A stretch of 13,324 bases of DNA. Origin: CAZNEZ01 sp964572475 (GTDB taxonomy: Bacteria > Bacillota > Clostridia > Lachnospirales > Lachnospiraceae). The stretch spans positions 1-13,324 of the forward strand of contig CAZNEZ010000053.1 of the NCBI GenBank assembly GCA_964572475.1, read 5' to 3'. The notes beneath the pieces are model-generated. The model saw nothing but the letters and a program-made list of their open reading frames with translations. It did no database searches and was not told where the DNA came from. Every line of letters begins with the position of its first letter. Position 1 is the stretch's first letter. This document shows positions 1 to 7,103 of this stretch, in pieces. The translations under genes were made by a program, and so were the position numbers.

Positions 1-11
1 TCCTATTATGT

Positions 12-43
12 AAAAAAGCGCTTGTCGGCACAAGCGCTTTTTG
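12..43 (-). terminator. Strong bidirectional intrinsic terminator after the DAHP synthase gene
   Basis: A perfect stem pairs 13-25 with 30-42 (core arms AAGCGCTTGT and ACAAGCGCTT) around the four-base loop CGGC. It is flanked by six A on the left and five T on the right, so it has the stem plus U-tract form of an intrinsic terminator on both strands. For the minus-strand gene ending at 70 it lies 27 bases past the stop. A plus-strand gene could also end here: one frame reads a TAA at 11-13, but too little of it is in the window to call. The 29 bases 11-39 recur exactly at 13227-13255. Confidence 0.85.
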
Positions 44-69
44 GTGTCTAATAACAAATATCCTAGTAT

Positions 70-1098
70 TTATACAAGTTCCGCTACATCATATATAAGC
101 TTCTCAGAAGCAGTCCATCCAAGACAAGGATCAGTAATAGATTTACCATAAATATGTTCACCAATCTTCTGGCTGCCTTCTTCAAGGTAACTTTCTACCA
201 TAAGTCCTTTGACAAATCCTTTGATATCATCAGAGTTTCTGCGGCTATGCATTACTTCTTTACATATTCTAACCTGTTCAGCAAACTGCTTATTAGAGTT
301 AGAGTGGTTAGCATCAACTATAACTGCTGGATTTTGAAGATTCTTTTCTCCGTACATATTGTAAAGACGGATAAGATCCTCATAATGATAGTTAGGATTA
401 CATTGACCATGTTTATTAACGGCTCCACGTAGAATTGTATGTGTAAGTGGATTGCCATCTGTCTTAACTTCCCATCCTCTATAGATAAAGGTATGATGGC
501 CTTGAGCAGCAATAACAGAATTAAGCATAACAGAAAAATCTCCACTGGTAGGGTTCTTCATTCCGGCTGGAATATCCATACCACTAACAGTAAGTCTATG
601 CTGTTGATCTTCAACAGAACGCGCTCCTATAGCTACATATGAAAGAATATCTGAAAAATATCTGTAATTCTCAGGGTAAAGCATTTCATCTGCGGCTGTA
701 AGACCAGTTTCTTCCATAGAACGAATGTGCATCTTTCTGATGGCTAAAAGTCCCGCAATAAGATCAGGCTTCTTTTCTGGATCAGGCTGATGAAGCATTC
801 CTTTATAACCTTCGCCAGTTGTTCTAGGTTTGTTAGTATATATTCTAGGAACAATTATTATCTTATCTTTAACTTTTTCCTGAACTTTAGATAGTCTATT
901 AACATATTCAATAACAGAATCTTCATTATCTGCTGAACAAGGACCGATAATCATTAAGAACTTGTCTGATTCGCCTGTAAAGACAGAAGCTATCTCTTTA
1001 TCTCTTGCTGTTTTTAGAGCAACTAATTTCTCAGGCAATGGAAATTCATCTTTAATCTCCTGAGGTGTAGGCAATTTTTTAATAAATTCAAAACTCAT
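70..1098 (-). CDS. aroF: 3-deoxy-7-phosphoheptulonate (DAHP) synthase, class I alpha
   Basis: Condenses phosphoenolpyruvate with erythrose 4-phosphate, the first step of the shikimate pathway, in the cytoplasm. The 342-residue product is close to the ~350 of the E. coli AroF/G/H enzymes. Family motifs occur in order: GPCS with the metal-binding Cys, KPRTTGEGYKG, GARSVEDQQHR, GMKNPTSG, DANHSNSNK with a metal His, ESYLEEG, and YGKSITDPCLGW near the C-terminus. The frame stays open upstream to an ATG at 1173, but the start at 1098 is preferred: it has GGAG five bases before the ATG, and the protein then begins MSFEFIKKLPTP as in other family members. The gene stands alone, divergent from deoB, and ends at the terminator at 12-43. 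I see no T-box or leader peptide upstream. The E. coli isozyme type (Phe-, Tyr- or Trp-sensitive) cannot be told from sequence, so the symbol is generic. Confidence 0.95.
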   Translation of the reverse strand: MSFEFIKKLPTPQEIKDEFPLPEKLVALKTARDKEIASVFTGESDKFLMIIGPCSADNEDSVIEYVNRLSKVQEKVKDKIIIVPRIYTNKPRTTGEGYKGMLHQPDPEKKPDLIAGLLAIRKMHIRSMEETGLTAADEMLYPENYRYFSDILSYVAIGARSVEDQQHRLTVSGMDIPAGMKNPTSGDFSVMLNSVIAAQGHHTFIYRGWEVKTDGNPLTHTILRGAVNKHGQCNPNYHYEDLIRLYNMYGEKNLQNPAVIVDANHSNSNKQFAEQVRICKEVMHSRRNSDDIKGFVKGLMVESYLEEGSQKIGEHIYGKSITDPCLGWTASEKLIYDVAELV

Positions 1099-1146
1099 AT
1101 TAACTCCATTCCTGCGTAATCTTGTACGCATATCTATTTTTGAAAA

Positions 1147-1166
1147 GTGCAAAATATATATTGCAC
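1147..1166. promoter_or_regulatory. Inverted repeat in the leader of the DAHP synthase gene
   Basis: GTGCAA (1147-1152) and TTGCAC (1161-1166) form an exact 6-bp dyad with an 8-base AT spacer, about 50 bases upstream of the DAHP synthase start. A weak minus-strand -10-like TATACA lies just upstream at 1176-1181, so the dyad would fall near the transcription start. It could be a repressor site. In AT-rich sequence a dyad of this size can also be chance. Confidence 0.25.
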
Positions 1167-1334
1167 AAATCATTCTGTATAATCAACTTAAAAACATAGT
1201 ATAGTGATATATAACAATAAACTATCGAAATATAAATAAAATCAATACTATTTTAACAATGCAATGCTTTAATGTGACAAAGAAAATTAAATTGATTAGT
1301 TGACATTATAATACAAAAAGATAAAAATAGCAAT

Positions 1335-1343
1335 TGCTATAAT
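1335..1343 (+). promoter_or_regulatory. Extended -10 promoter of deoB-pdp, overlapped by a palindrome
   Basis: TGC followed by a perfect TATAAT (1338-1343) is an extended -10 element about 50 bases before the deoB start. No good -35 sits 17 bases upstream, which is normal for extended -10 promoters. The exact 14-bp palindrome ATAGCAATTGCTAT (1327-1340) overlaps the -10, as an operator would. A second TATAAT at 1307-1312 and a TTGACA at 1300-1305 also lie upstream, but neither has a correctly spaced partner. The rest of the divergent gap 1099-1393 is AT-rich, with no further gene or riboswitch that I can recognise. Confidence 0.5.
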
Positions 1344-1393
1344 AAATATTCTAGAGTAAAATTGTAATTACAGAGAAAGGTGTGGTGATTTAT

Positions 1394-2566
1394 ATGATAA
1401 ATAGAGCAATTTGGATAATACTAGATAGCGTAGGAATGGGGGATTTGCCCGATTCAGAAAGATTTGGAGATAAAGGATGTAACACAATAGGACATGTAGC
1501 TGAGAAGATGAATGGATTAAAGCTTCCTAATATGGTTAAACTAGGACTTGGTAATATTGAAGGAATGATTAACATTGATAAAACTGACGAGCCAATAGGA
1601 TCATATGGAAAATCTCTCGAATTATCAAATGGAAAGGATACTACAACTGGTCATTGGGAGATGATAGGAATTAATTCAGTCAAAGCATTTCCAACATATC
1701 CAGAAGGCTTTTCAGAAAGAATAATTAACGAATTTATAAACAGATGCAATATTCCAGGAATACTAGGCAACTGTGCCGCTTCAGGTACTGAGATTATGGA
1801 TTTACTTGGAGAAGAGCATATGAAGACAAAAAAACCAATTGTATATACATCTGCTGATAGTGTATTTCAGATAGCCTGTCATGAGGACATATATTCTAAT
1901 GAAGAATTATATAATATGTGTAAGATTGCAAGAGATATACTGAGTGGAGATGATGCGGTAGCAAGAGTTATAGCAAGACCATTTGTGGGTAGACCTGATG
2001 AATTTACAAGGACAGCTAACAGACGTGACTTTTCTATTACTCCTCCTATTGATAATCTTTTATATAGAATGAAAGAAAAGGGTATGAATGTTGTTGGAAT
2101 TGGCAAAATTGAAGATATATTTGCAAAAGAAGGAATAACTTATGCAATTCATACCAAGGATAATGAGGAGGGAATGGATAAGACCTTACAATTAATGGAA
2201 GAATATAAAGATGGACTTATATTTACGAATCTAGTTGAATTTGATTCTAAATGGGGACATCGTAATGATTATATTGGATATGGAAAAGGGCTTGAGGCAT
2301 TCGATATTAGGCTTAAGGAAGTTCTTGATAAGATGACGGATACGGATATACTCATAATAAATGCTGATCACGGATGTGATCCTACAACACCTGGAACAGA
2401 TCATACTAGAGAATATATTCCAATAATAGTATATGGCAGGAAGTTAAAAGCGGTGAATTTAGGAATTAGAAATACATTTGCGGACATAGGACAGACACTC
2501 AGCGAAATCTTTGGAACTGAGAGACTTGCTATAGGAGAAAGCTTTTTAAACGAGTTAGAAAAGTAA
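1394..2566 (+). CDS. deoB: Phosphopentomutase
   Basis: Interconverts (deoxy)ribose 1-phosphate and 5-phosphate, feeding nucleoside-derived sugars into central metabolism. It is a Mn-dependent member of the alkaline phosphatase superfamily. The 390 residues match the usual length. Visible elements are DSVGMG with metal-ligand Asp11, KDTTTGHWEM at 81-90 carrying the phospho-acceptor Thr, EFDSKWGHRND with Asp284 and His289, and NADHGCDPTTPGTDHTRE with Asp325, His326 and His337. The order and spacing agree with the known metal site of this family. In-frame GTG codons at 1382 and 1385 are possible starts, but GGTGAT at 1384-1389 matches the 16S rRNA tail and sits well for the ATG at 1394. That start also gives the usual opening, M followed by NRAIWIILDS. 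The gene is followed after 51 bases by pdp, its metabolic partner, probably on one transcript. Confidence 0.96.
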   Translation: MINRAIWIILDSVGMGDLPDSERFGDKGCNTIGHVAEKMNGLKLPNMVKLGLGNIEGMINIDKTDEPIGSYGKSLELSNGKDTTTGHWEMIGINSVKAFPTYPEGFSERIINEFINRCNIPGILGNCAASGTEIMDLLGEEHMKTKKPIVYTSADSVFQIACHEDIYSNEELYNMCKIARDILSGDDAVARVIARPFVGRPDEFTRTANRRDFSITPPIDNLLYRMKEKGMNVVGIGKIEDIFAKEGITYAIHTKDNEEGMDKTLQLMEEYKDGLIFTNLVEFDSKWGHRNDYIGYGKGLEAFDIRLKEVLDKMTDTDILIINADHGCDPTTPGTDHTREYIPIIVYGRKLKAVNLGIRNTFADIGQTLSEIFGTERLAIGESFLNELEK

Positions 2567-2617
2567 AAAATAAATGAGCATAATTAAGAAATCTAGATAC
2601 GAAAGGATTGTGACAAT

Positions 2618-3943
2618 ATGAGAATGTATGACCTGATTGTTAAAAAGAAACATGGATTAGAATTAACAAAAGAAGAAATTGATTTTATTATTGAGAATTA
2701 CACAAGCGGAGAGATTAAAGACTATCAGATGTCAGCATTTTTGATGACGGTATGCTTTAATGGAATGAATAAAGAGGAAACCTGTAATCTTACTATGGCT
2801 ATGGCAAATAGCGGTGACAGGCTTGACCTTAGTGCCATAGACGGAATTAAAGTTGACAAACACAGCACAGGAGGAGTTGGAGACAAGACTTCCCTTGTAG
2901 TAGGACCAATGGTTGCAGCTTGTGGAGTTCCAGTTGCTAAGATGTCTGGAAGAGGACTTGGACATACAGGAGGCACAATAGATAAGCTGGAGAGTTTTAA
3001 AGGATTATCTACCAATATTCCTACAGAAGAGTTTATTGATAATGTTAATAGAATTAAGATGGCTATTGCTGGTCAAACAGCTAATCTGGCTCCAGCAGAC
3101 AAGAAAATATATGCGCTTAGAGATGTAACAGCTACTGTTGATAATATATCGCTAATTGCAAGCAGTATTATGAGTAAAAAGCTTGCTTCAGGTGCAGATG
3201 CGATAGTCTTGGATGTTAAAACTGGCAGTGGGGCATTTATGAAGAAAGAAAAAGATGCTATTGAACTTGCAAGAACTATGGTAGAGATAGGGATAGGAGC
3301 TAATAAGGATACTATAGCCATTATTTCAGACATGGACGAACCACTTGGCTTTGCTATTGGAAATGCATTGGAAGTAAAGGAAGCTATTGAAACATTAAAT
3401 GGAGGAGGTTCAGCTAATCTTTTGGAATTGTCATATATACTTGGCTCATATATGCTGGTAGAGGGTAAAATCGCAAAGGATGTAGATGAAGCTAGAAGTA
3501 TGCTGGTTAAAACTATTGCAGATAAGACAGCACTTGCAAAGTTTGCGGAATTTGTAAAGGCGCAGGGAGGGGATGAATCGGCAGTATATGATACTACTAA
3601 GTTACCACAGGCCTCTATAGTTATGAATATAGTTTCAAATGAATCAGGTTTTGTAGACAAGATTAACTGTGAAGATATTGGAAGGGCTTCATTAACTCTT
3701 GGTGGAGGACGTGAGGACAAAGATAGTATAATTGACCTTTCCGTTGGAATAGTGCTTCATAAGAAAGTAGGAGATAAAGTTGCAATTGAAGATGTAATTG
3801 CAACAGTTTACGCAAATGATATTGAAAAACTTAAAGAAGCAAGTAATATAGTGATGAATTCGTATACATTTGTGGATACACCAGTAGAGAAAAACAAGCT
3901 GGTAAAATGGATTATTACTAAGGATGGAACATCAAAGTACTAG
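2618..3943 (+). CDS. pdp: Pyrimidine-nucleoside phosphorylase
   Basis: Splits uridine, thymidine or deoxyuridine with phosphate into base and (deoxy)ribose 1-phosphate, which phosphopentomutase, encoded just upstream, turns into the 5-phosphate. The 441 residues are close to the ~433 of the Bacillus enzyme. The N-terminal helical domain opens MRMYDLIVKKKHGLELTKEEI. The phosphate-binding signature KVDKHSTGGVGDKTSL follows, then KMSGRGLGHTGGTIDKLE, the ALRDVTATV and IASSIMSKKLASGADAIVLDVK blocks, and a C-terminal PYNP domain from about residue 345. The start has AAAGGA at 2602-2607, ten bases upstream. Thymidine phosphorylase (DeoA) is a close relative; the resemblance to Bacillus Pdp favours the broader pyrimidine specificity. 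No terminator is visible before the convergent gene that begins 17 bases on. Confidence 0.94.
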   Translation: MRMYDLIVKKKHGLELTKEEIDFIIENYTSGEIKDYQMSAFLMTVCFNGMNKEETCNLTMAMANSGDRLDLSAIDGIKVDKHSTGGVGDKTSLVVGPMVAACGVPVAKMSGRGLGHTGGTIDKLESFKGLSTNIPTEEFIDNVNRIKMAIAGQTANLAPADKKIYALRDVTATVDNISLIASSIMSKKLASGADAIVLDVKTGSGAFMKKEKDAIELARTMVEIGIGANKDTIAIISDMDEPLGFAIGNALEVKEAIETLNGGGSANLLELSYILGSYMLVEGKIAKDVDEARSMLVKTIADKTALAKFAEFVKAQGGDESAVYDTTKLPQASIVMNIVSNESGFVDKINCEDIGRASLTLGGGREDKDSIIDLSVGIVLHKKVGDKVAIEDVIATVYANDIEKLKEASNIVMNSYTFVDTPVEKNKLVKWIITKDGTSKY

Positions 3944-3960
3944 TGGAAAATTATAATGAT

Positions 3961-4713
3961 TTATCTTCTTTTTAGGGTATTAAGATATTCCTTGTCGCTT
4001 GAACTAACACGTAATGATTCACGTGTTTTTTGAAGTGCTTTATTATATGTAAAATCACAGAGTGTAGTATTATTTTCAAAATATTCTAAGGTTTTGTTAG
4101 GATATTTTACATAACACATAGACAGTAGCCATGCAACGGCCATATTGACGTAATATTCTTCGGAATTTATTGAATCAGCAAGTGCAAATATAATATTAAG
4201 TGTATCTTCTTCGATTAGATGAAATAGTATGATAACCAGTCCAGCCCTTACAATCCAAGGATTTGAACTTTTACAATATTCCAAAGCAACTGTTAAAAAT
4301 TGGTCCTTATATTTACGCACTTGTTTTAGACCAGAACAAAAACAGTCGCATATAGCCCAATTATCTATACTAGGAAGAAAACTATCAATAAGAGAGAGAA
4401 ATTCATTATAATCAACTTTTGCAAGTCCAATTACAATCCCTTTGATTGTGCGTTCTTCATAAGTTAATTCATAGTCTGGAGAAGGAATAACTGCCAGAAA
4501 TGAGTGCCAGTTACCTTTTGAGATATACTTACCTAATTCGCGTAGAATGGGCATTCTTATACCTATGAAATCATAATGTTCACCAATTCCTGGAACAAGG
4601 GAAGAATGAAACTTACGATATTCTAAATCCTGCTGAGAGTAAAGATATTTTCTGAATTCTGTATAATCGTCTTTAGTCCAGTTTGTTCTAATTAATTCTG
4701 TTTGTAATGCCAT
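3961..4713 (-). CDS. DNA alkylation repair protein, AlkD-like HEAT-repeat family
   Basis: A 250-residue all-helical protein of the AlkD family, whose studied members are DNA glycosylases removing N3- and N7-alkylated purines without flipping the base. The N-W-x-x-x-D motif (DNWAICDCF, Trp119 and Asp123) matches the Trp and catalytic Asp of Bacillus AlkD. Further family blocks are WIVRAGLVIILFHLI (Arg156), YYVNMAVAWLLSMCYVKYP with Trp195, and the closing FTYNKALQKTRESLRVSSSDKE. The length is usual (230-250). The start has GAAAGGA a few bases upstream, and an extended -10 (4761-4769) lies 48 bases before it. The gene is transcribed against pdp, with the two stops 17 bases apart, and is divergent from the LTA-synthase gene, so it looks like a single-gene unit. 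Activity is inferred from the conserved residues. Confidence 0.88.
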   Translation of the reverse strand: MALQTELIRTNWTKDDYTEFRKYLYSQQDLEYRKFHSSLVPGIGEHYDFIGIRMPILRELGKYISKGNWHSFLAVIPSPDYELTYEERTIKGIVIGLAKVDYNEFLSLIDSFLPSIDNWAICDCFCSGLKQVRKYKDQFLTVALEYCKSSNPWIVRAGLVIILFHLIEEDTLNIIFALADSINSEEYYVNMAVAWLLSMCYVKYPNKTLEYFENNTTLCDFTYNKALQKTRESLRVSSSDKEYLNTLKRR

Positions 4714-4760
4714 AATTATTCCTTTCGTTTTAACTATGTGTTTGTTAATATTTTAATCCA

Positions 4761-4769
4761 ATTATAACA
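4761..4769 (-). promoter_or_regulatory. Extended -10 promoter for the AlkD-like gene
   Basis: Read on the minus strand this is TGT followed by a perfect TATAAT (4766 to 4761), giving a leader of about 40 bases to the ATG at 4713. The -35 position reads TTTATT, which is weak, as expected when a TGn extension is present. Confidence 0.5.
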
Positions 4770-4816
4770 TAGAAAAATTATGAAATAAATAATGTGTTTA
4801 TTTTTGTCTTGATATG

Positions 4817-4828
4817 TGGTATTATACA
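4817..4828 (+). promoter_or_regulatory. Probable promoter -10 region of the LTA-synthase-family gene
   Basis: TGG followed by TATTAT (4820-4825) forms an extended -10; an overlapping TATACA (4823-4828) is the alternative. Either would start transcription 30-40 bases before the ATG at 4869. No convincing -35 is present (TTTATT at 4797-4802 is weak). The gap 4714-4868 holds only these two divergent promoters and AT-rich spacer. Confidence 0.35.
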
Positions 4829-4868
4829 GTTTGATTAATTTATTTACATGAATGAAATGGAGAACATA

Positions 4869-7019
4869 ATGAAGGATAAAATAAAAGATTATTGTTTAGA
4901 TATCTGGACCAATAAATTAAAAAGATTCACTTTATTTGCATATATTATTACACCATTTATATTAGAACTTATTATAGAGATGCTTAGTAGAAGTTCGGTA
5001 ATTGCTGGTTTTAGATTTATGTTTAGAAGCCCGTACTGCTTTTTGACCAATGTCCTTATAATATTTATGACCTTAAGTATAACATTACTTATGAGAAGAA
5101 GAATTTTTGGACTAACTCTTGGATCAGCTATATGGCTGATATTAGGATTTACTAATTACATTATACTTAGCAATAGAGTTACACCATTTACAGCAGCAGA
5201 CTTCCTGCTTATGGATGATGCACTTGGTGTTGTTAACAAGTATCTTAACTTTTTTGGTGGAGCATTTATTGCAATTTTATTAGTTTTGGTTGTATTCGGA
5301 CTTACCTTTATGTGGATTAAAGTTCCAAGATATTCTGCTAAGATTAATTACCTTAGGAATGTGGTATTAATATTAATTATTGGTTGCATAACTTTTGGAG
5401 GAATTAATATTGGACTTGCAACAGGAAGTCTTTCAGTTGAAGTACCTAATCTTACGATAGCATTTGATACTTATGGTTTTCCGTATTGTTTTTCTAATAG
5501 TCTTGTTAATACAGGCGTTAAAAAACCTGACGATTATTCATACAAGACAGTAGAAGAGATAGCTAACAAGCTGAATGCAGTTACAGACAAAGAGATAGAT
5601 GATGCAGATGGAATGCCTAATATTATATTTTTACAGCTTGAATCATTTTTTGATATTACAAAGGATTCAGCAATACAATTTTCATCAGATCCGATTCCTA
5701 CATTTAATCAATTAAAAAAGGATTTTCCATCAGGTTTCCTAAATGTTCATAATGTTGGATATGGAACAGCTAATACAGAGTTTGAAGTTATTACAGGTAT
5801 GAATCTTGATGATTTTGGACCAGGAGAATTTCCATTTAAGACCATTCTTAAAGCAACTACATGTGAGAGTATGGCATATAACTTAAAAGAGAACGGTTAT
5901 GCAACTCATGCTATGCATAATAATACAGGTACTTTTTATTCAAGAAATAAGATTTTTTCACAGTTGGGATTTGATTCATATACTTCAATAGAATATATGC
6001 ATGTTACAGAATTTACACCTATGAATTGGGCTAAGGATAAATGTCTTACAAGTGAGATAACAAAAGTTCTTAAGTCTACAGATGAGCCAGATTACCTATA
6101 TGCTATTTCTGTTCAAGGACATGGAAGTTATCCGTCTACAGATATGATTGAGAATCCTGCTATTACAGTATCAGGAATAGACAATGAAGAACTAAGATCT
6201 CAAACTGAATATTATGCTAATGAAATCTATGAGATGGATGAATTTATTAAGGAGCTTATTGCAGCTCTAGAGGACTGTGGAGAAGATACTATTCTTGTTA
6301 TGTATGGAGACCACCTCCCAAGCCTTGGAATTAATGAAAGTGATTTAAGCAACAAGTCACTGTATCAGACGGAATATGTTATCTGGAATAATATGGATCT
6401 TAATATGACAGATGAAGACATAGAGACATATCAGTTAAGCTCTAAAATTATGGAGATTCTTGGTCTTAATACAGGAACGATTAATAAGTTTCATCAGGTA
6501 TTTAAAAATGATGATGAATATTTAAGAGCGTTACAGATGCTTGAATTCGATATACTATATGGTTCAAAATATGTTTATAGTGGCAACAATCCATATATTG
6601 CTTCAGATCTGCAAATGGGAACCTATCCGACTGAGATAACAGAGATAGTACCATATAAGGACATAGCCGCGCAACTTCCGCTTCCTAATCCCGAGCTGGA
6701 AGGTCAGACGGATGAGGCAGATAATATGGAAAGCGTTACTACAGATATTGATGGATTTATGATTATAAAAGGTAAGAACTTTACGACGTATAGCAAAGTG
6801 TTTGTTAACGGAGATAAGATGGCTACAGATTATATTGATGAGAATACATTAAAAGTATATTATCCAGATATAAGAGGACTTGATTCATTTGTAGTAAAGC
6901 AAATGTATAAGAATACGGCATTGAGTTCAACTAAAGAATATCTTTACTATGTATATGAAGAAGAGACAACTACTTCATCAGAGACTCAAACAGGTGAAAC
7001 AAGAACTGTACAACCATAA
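4869..7019 (+). CDS. LTA synthase family sulfatase/phosphotransferase with a C-terminal IPT/TIG-like domain
   Basis: A membrane enzyme related to lipoteichoic acid synthase LtaS, which moves glycerophosphate from phosphatidylglycerol onto a surface polymer. Five hydrophobic segments fall near residues 21-39, 58-75, 80-101, 130-150 and 162-185. An extracellular alkaline-phosphatase-fold domain runs from about 248 to 570: NIIFLQLESF with metal-ligand Glu258, GYGTANTEFEVITG with the nucleophile-type Thr300, SVQGHGSYP with His418, and MYGDHLPSLG with Asp481 and His482. After a Pro/Glu/Asp-rich linker, residues 626-697 look like an IPT/TIG (Ig-like) domain (GFMIIKGKNF, KVFVNGDK, IDENTLKV). The end is a Thr-rich tail with no sortase signal. 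GGAG six bases before the ATG at 4869 decides the start over an ATG at 4848 that has no such site. The length of 716 exceeds the ~650 of S. aureus LtaS because of the extension. It could instead make another phosphoglycerol polymer. Confidence 0.88.
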   Translation: MKDKIKDYCLDIWTNKLKRFTLFAYIITPFILELIIEMLSRSSVIAGFRFMFRSPYCFLTNVLIIFMTLSITLLMRRRIFGLTLGSAIWLILGFTNYIILSNRVTPFTAADFLLMDDALGVVNKYLNFFGGAFIAILLVLVVFGLTFMWIKVPRYSAKINYLRNVVLILIIGCITFGGINIGLATGSLSVEVPNLTIAFDTYGFPYCFSNSLVNTGVKKPDDYSYKTVEEIANKLNAVTDKEIDDADGMPNIIFLQLESFFDITKDSAIQFSSDPIPTFNQLKKDFPSGFLNVHNVGYGTANTEFEVITGMNLDDFGPGEFPFKTILKATTCESMAYNLKENGYATHAMHNNTGTFYSRNKIFSQLGFDSYTSIEYMHVTEFTPMNWAKDKCLTSEITKVLKSTDEPDYLYAISVQGHGSYPSTDMIENPAITVSGIDNEELRSQTEYYANEIYEMDEFIKELIAALEDCGEDTILVMYGDHLPSLGINESDLSNKSLYQTEYVIWNNMDLNMTDEDIETYQLSSKIMEILGLNTGTINKFHQVFKNDDEYLRALQMLEFDILYGSKYVYSGNNPYIASDLQMGTYPTEITEIVPYKDIAAQLPLPNPELEGQTDEADNMESVTTDIDGFMIIKGKNFTTYSKVFVNGDKMATDYIDENTLKVYYPDIRGLDSFVVKQMYKNTALSSTKEYLYYVYEEETTTSSETQTGETRTVQP

Positions 7020-7060
7020 TTATTATATAATTTGTATTTAATAAGAATAAAATAAGAATG

Positions 7061-7103
7061 TCCCAGCTACAATATAATAAGAGTATTGTGACTGGGAGTT
7101 TTT
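7061..7103 (+). promoter_or_regulatory. Hairpin plus T5 overlapping the carboxypeptidase ribosome binding site
   Basis: Positions 7061-7074 pair with 7084-7097 (14 positions: 12 Watson-Crick, one G-U, one C-A mismatch) around a nine-base loop. The hairpin is followed by GTTTTT at 7098-7103 and then directly by the ATG at 7104. The shape is that of an intrinsic terminator for the upstream LTA-synthase gene, yet its 3' arm contains most of the GGGAG ribosome binding site (7094-7098) of the next gene. It could limit both read-through and translation of the carboxypeptidase. The remainder of the gap (7020-7060) is plain AT-rich sequence. Confidence 0.6.

Noticed and set aside
1300..1312. TTGACA and TATAAT as a deoB promoter pair
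   Set aside because: The two motifs are nearly adjacent (one base apart) and cannot serve as -35 and -10 of the same promoter; TTGACA is also 32 bases from the TATAAT at 1338.
1099..1393. T-box, riboswitch or leader peptide in the divergent region
   Set aside because: No T-box core (GGGTGGNACCGCG-like), no extended stems and no Trp/Phe/Tyr-rich short frame with its own ribosome binding site were seen on either strand.
3073..3720. A 215-codon open frame antisense to pdp
   Set aside because: It lies wholly within a well-conserved gene, has no ribosome binding site, and its Ser/Ala/Ile-rich translation looks like a codon-bias shadow.
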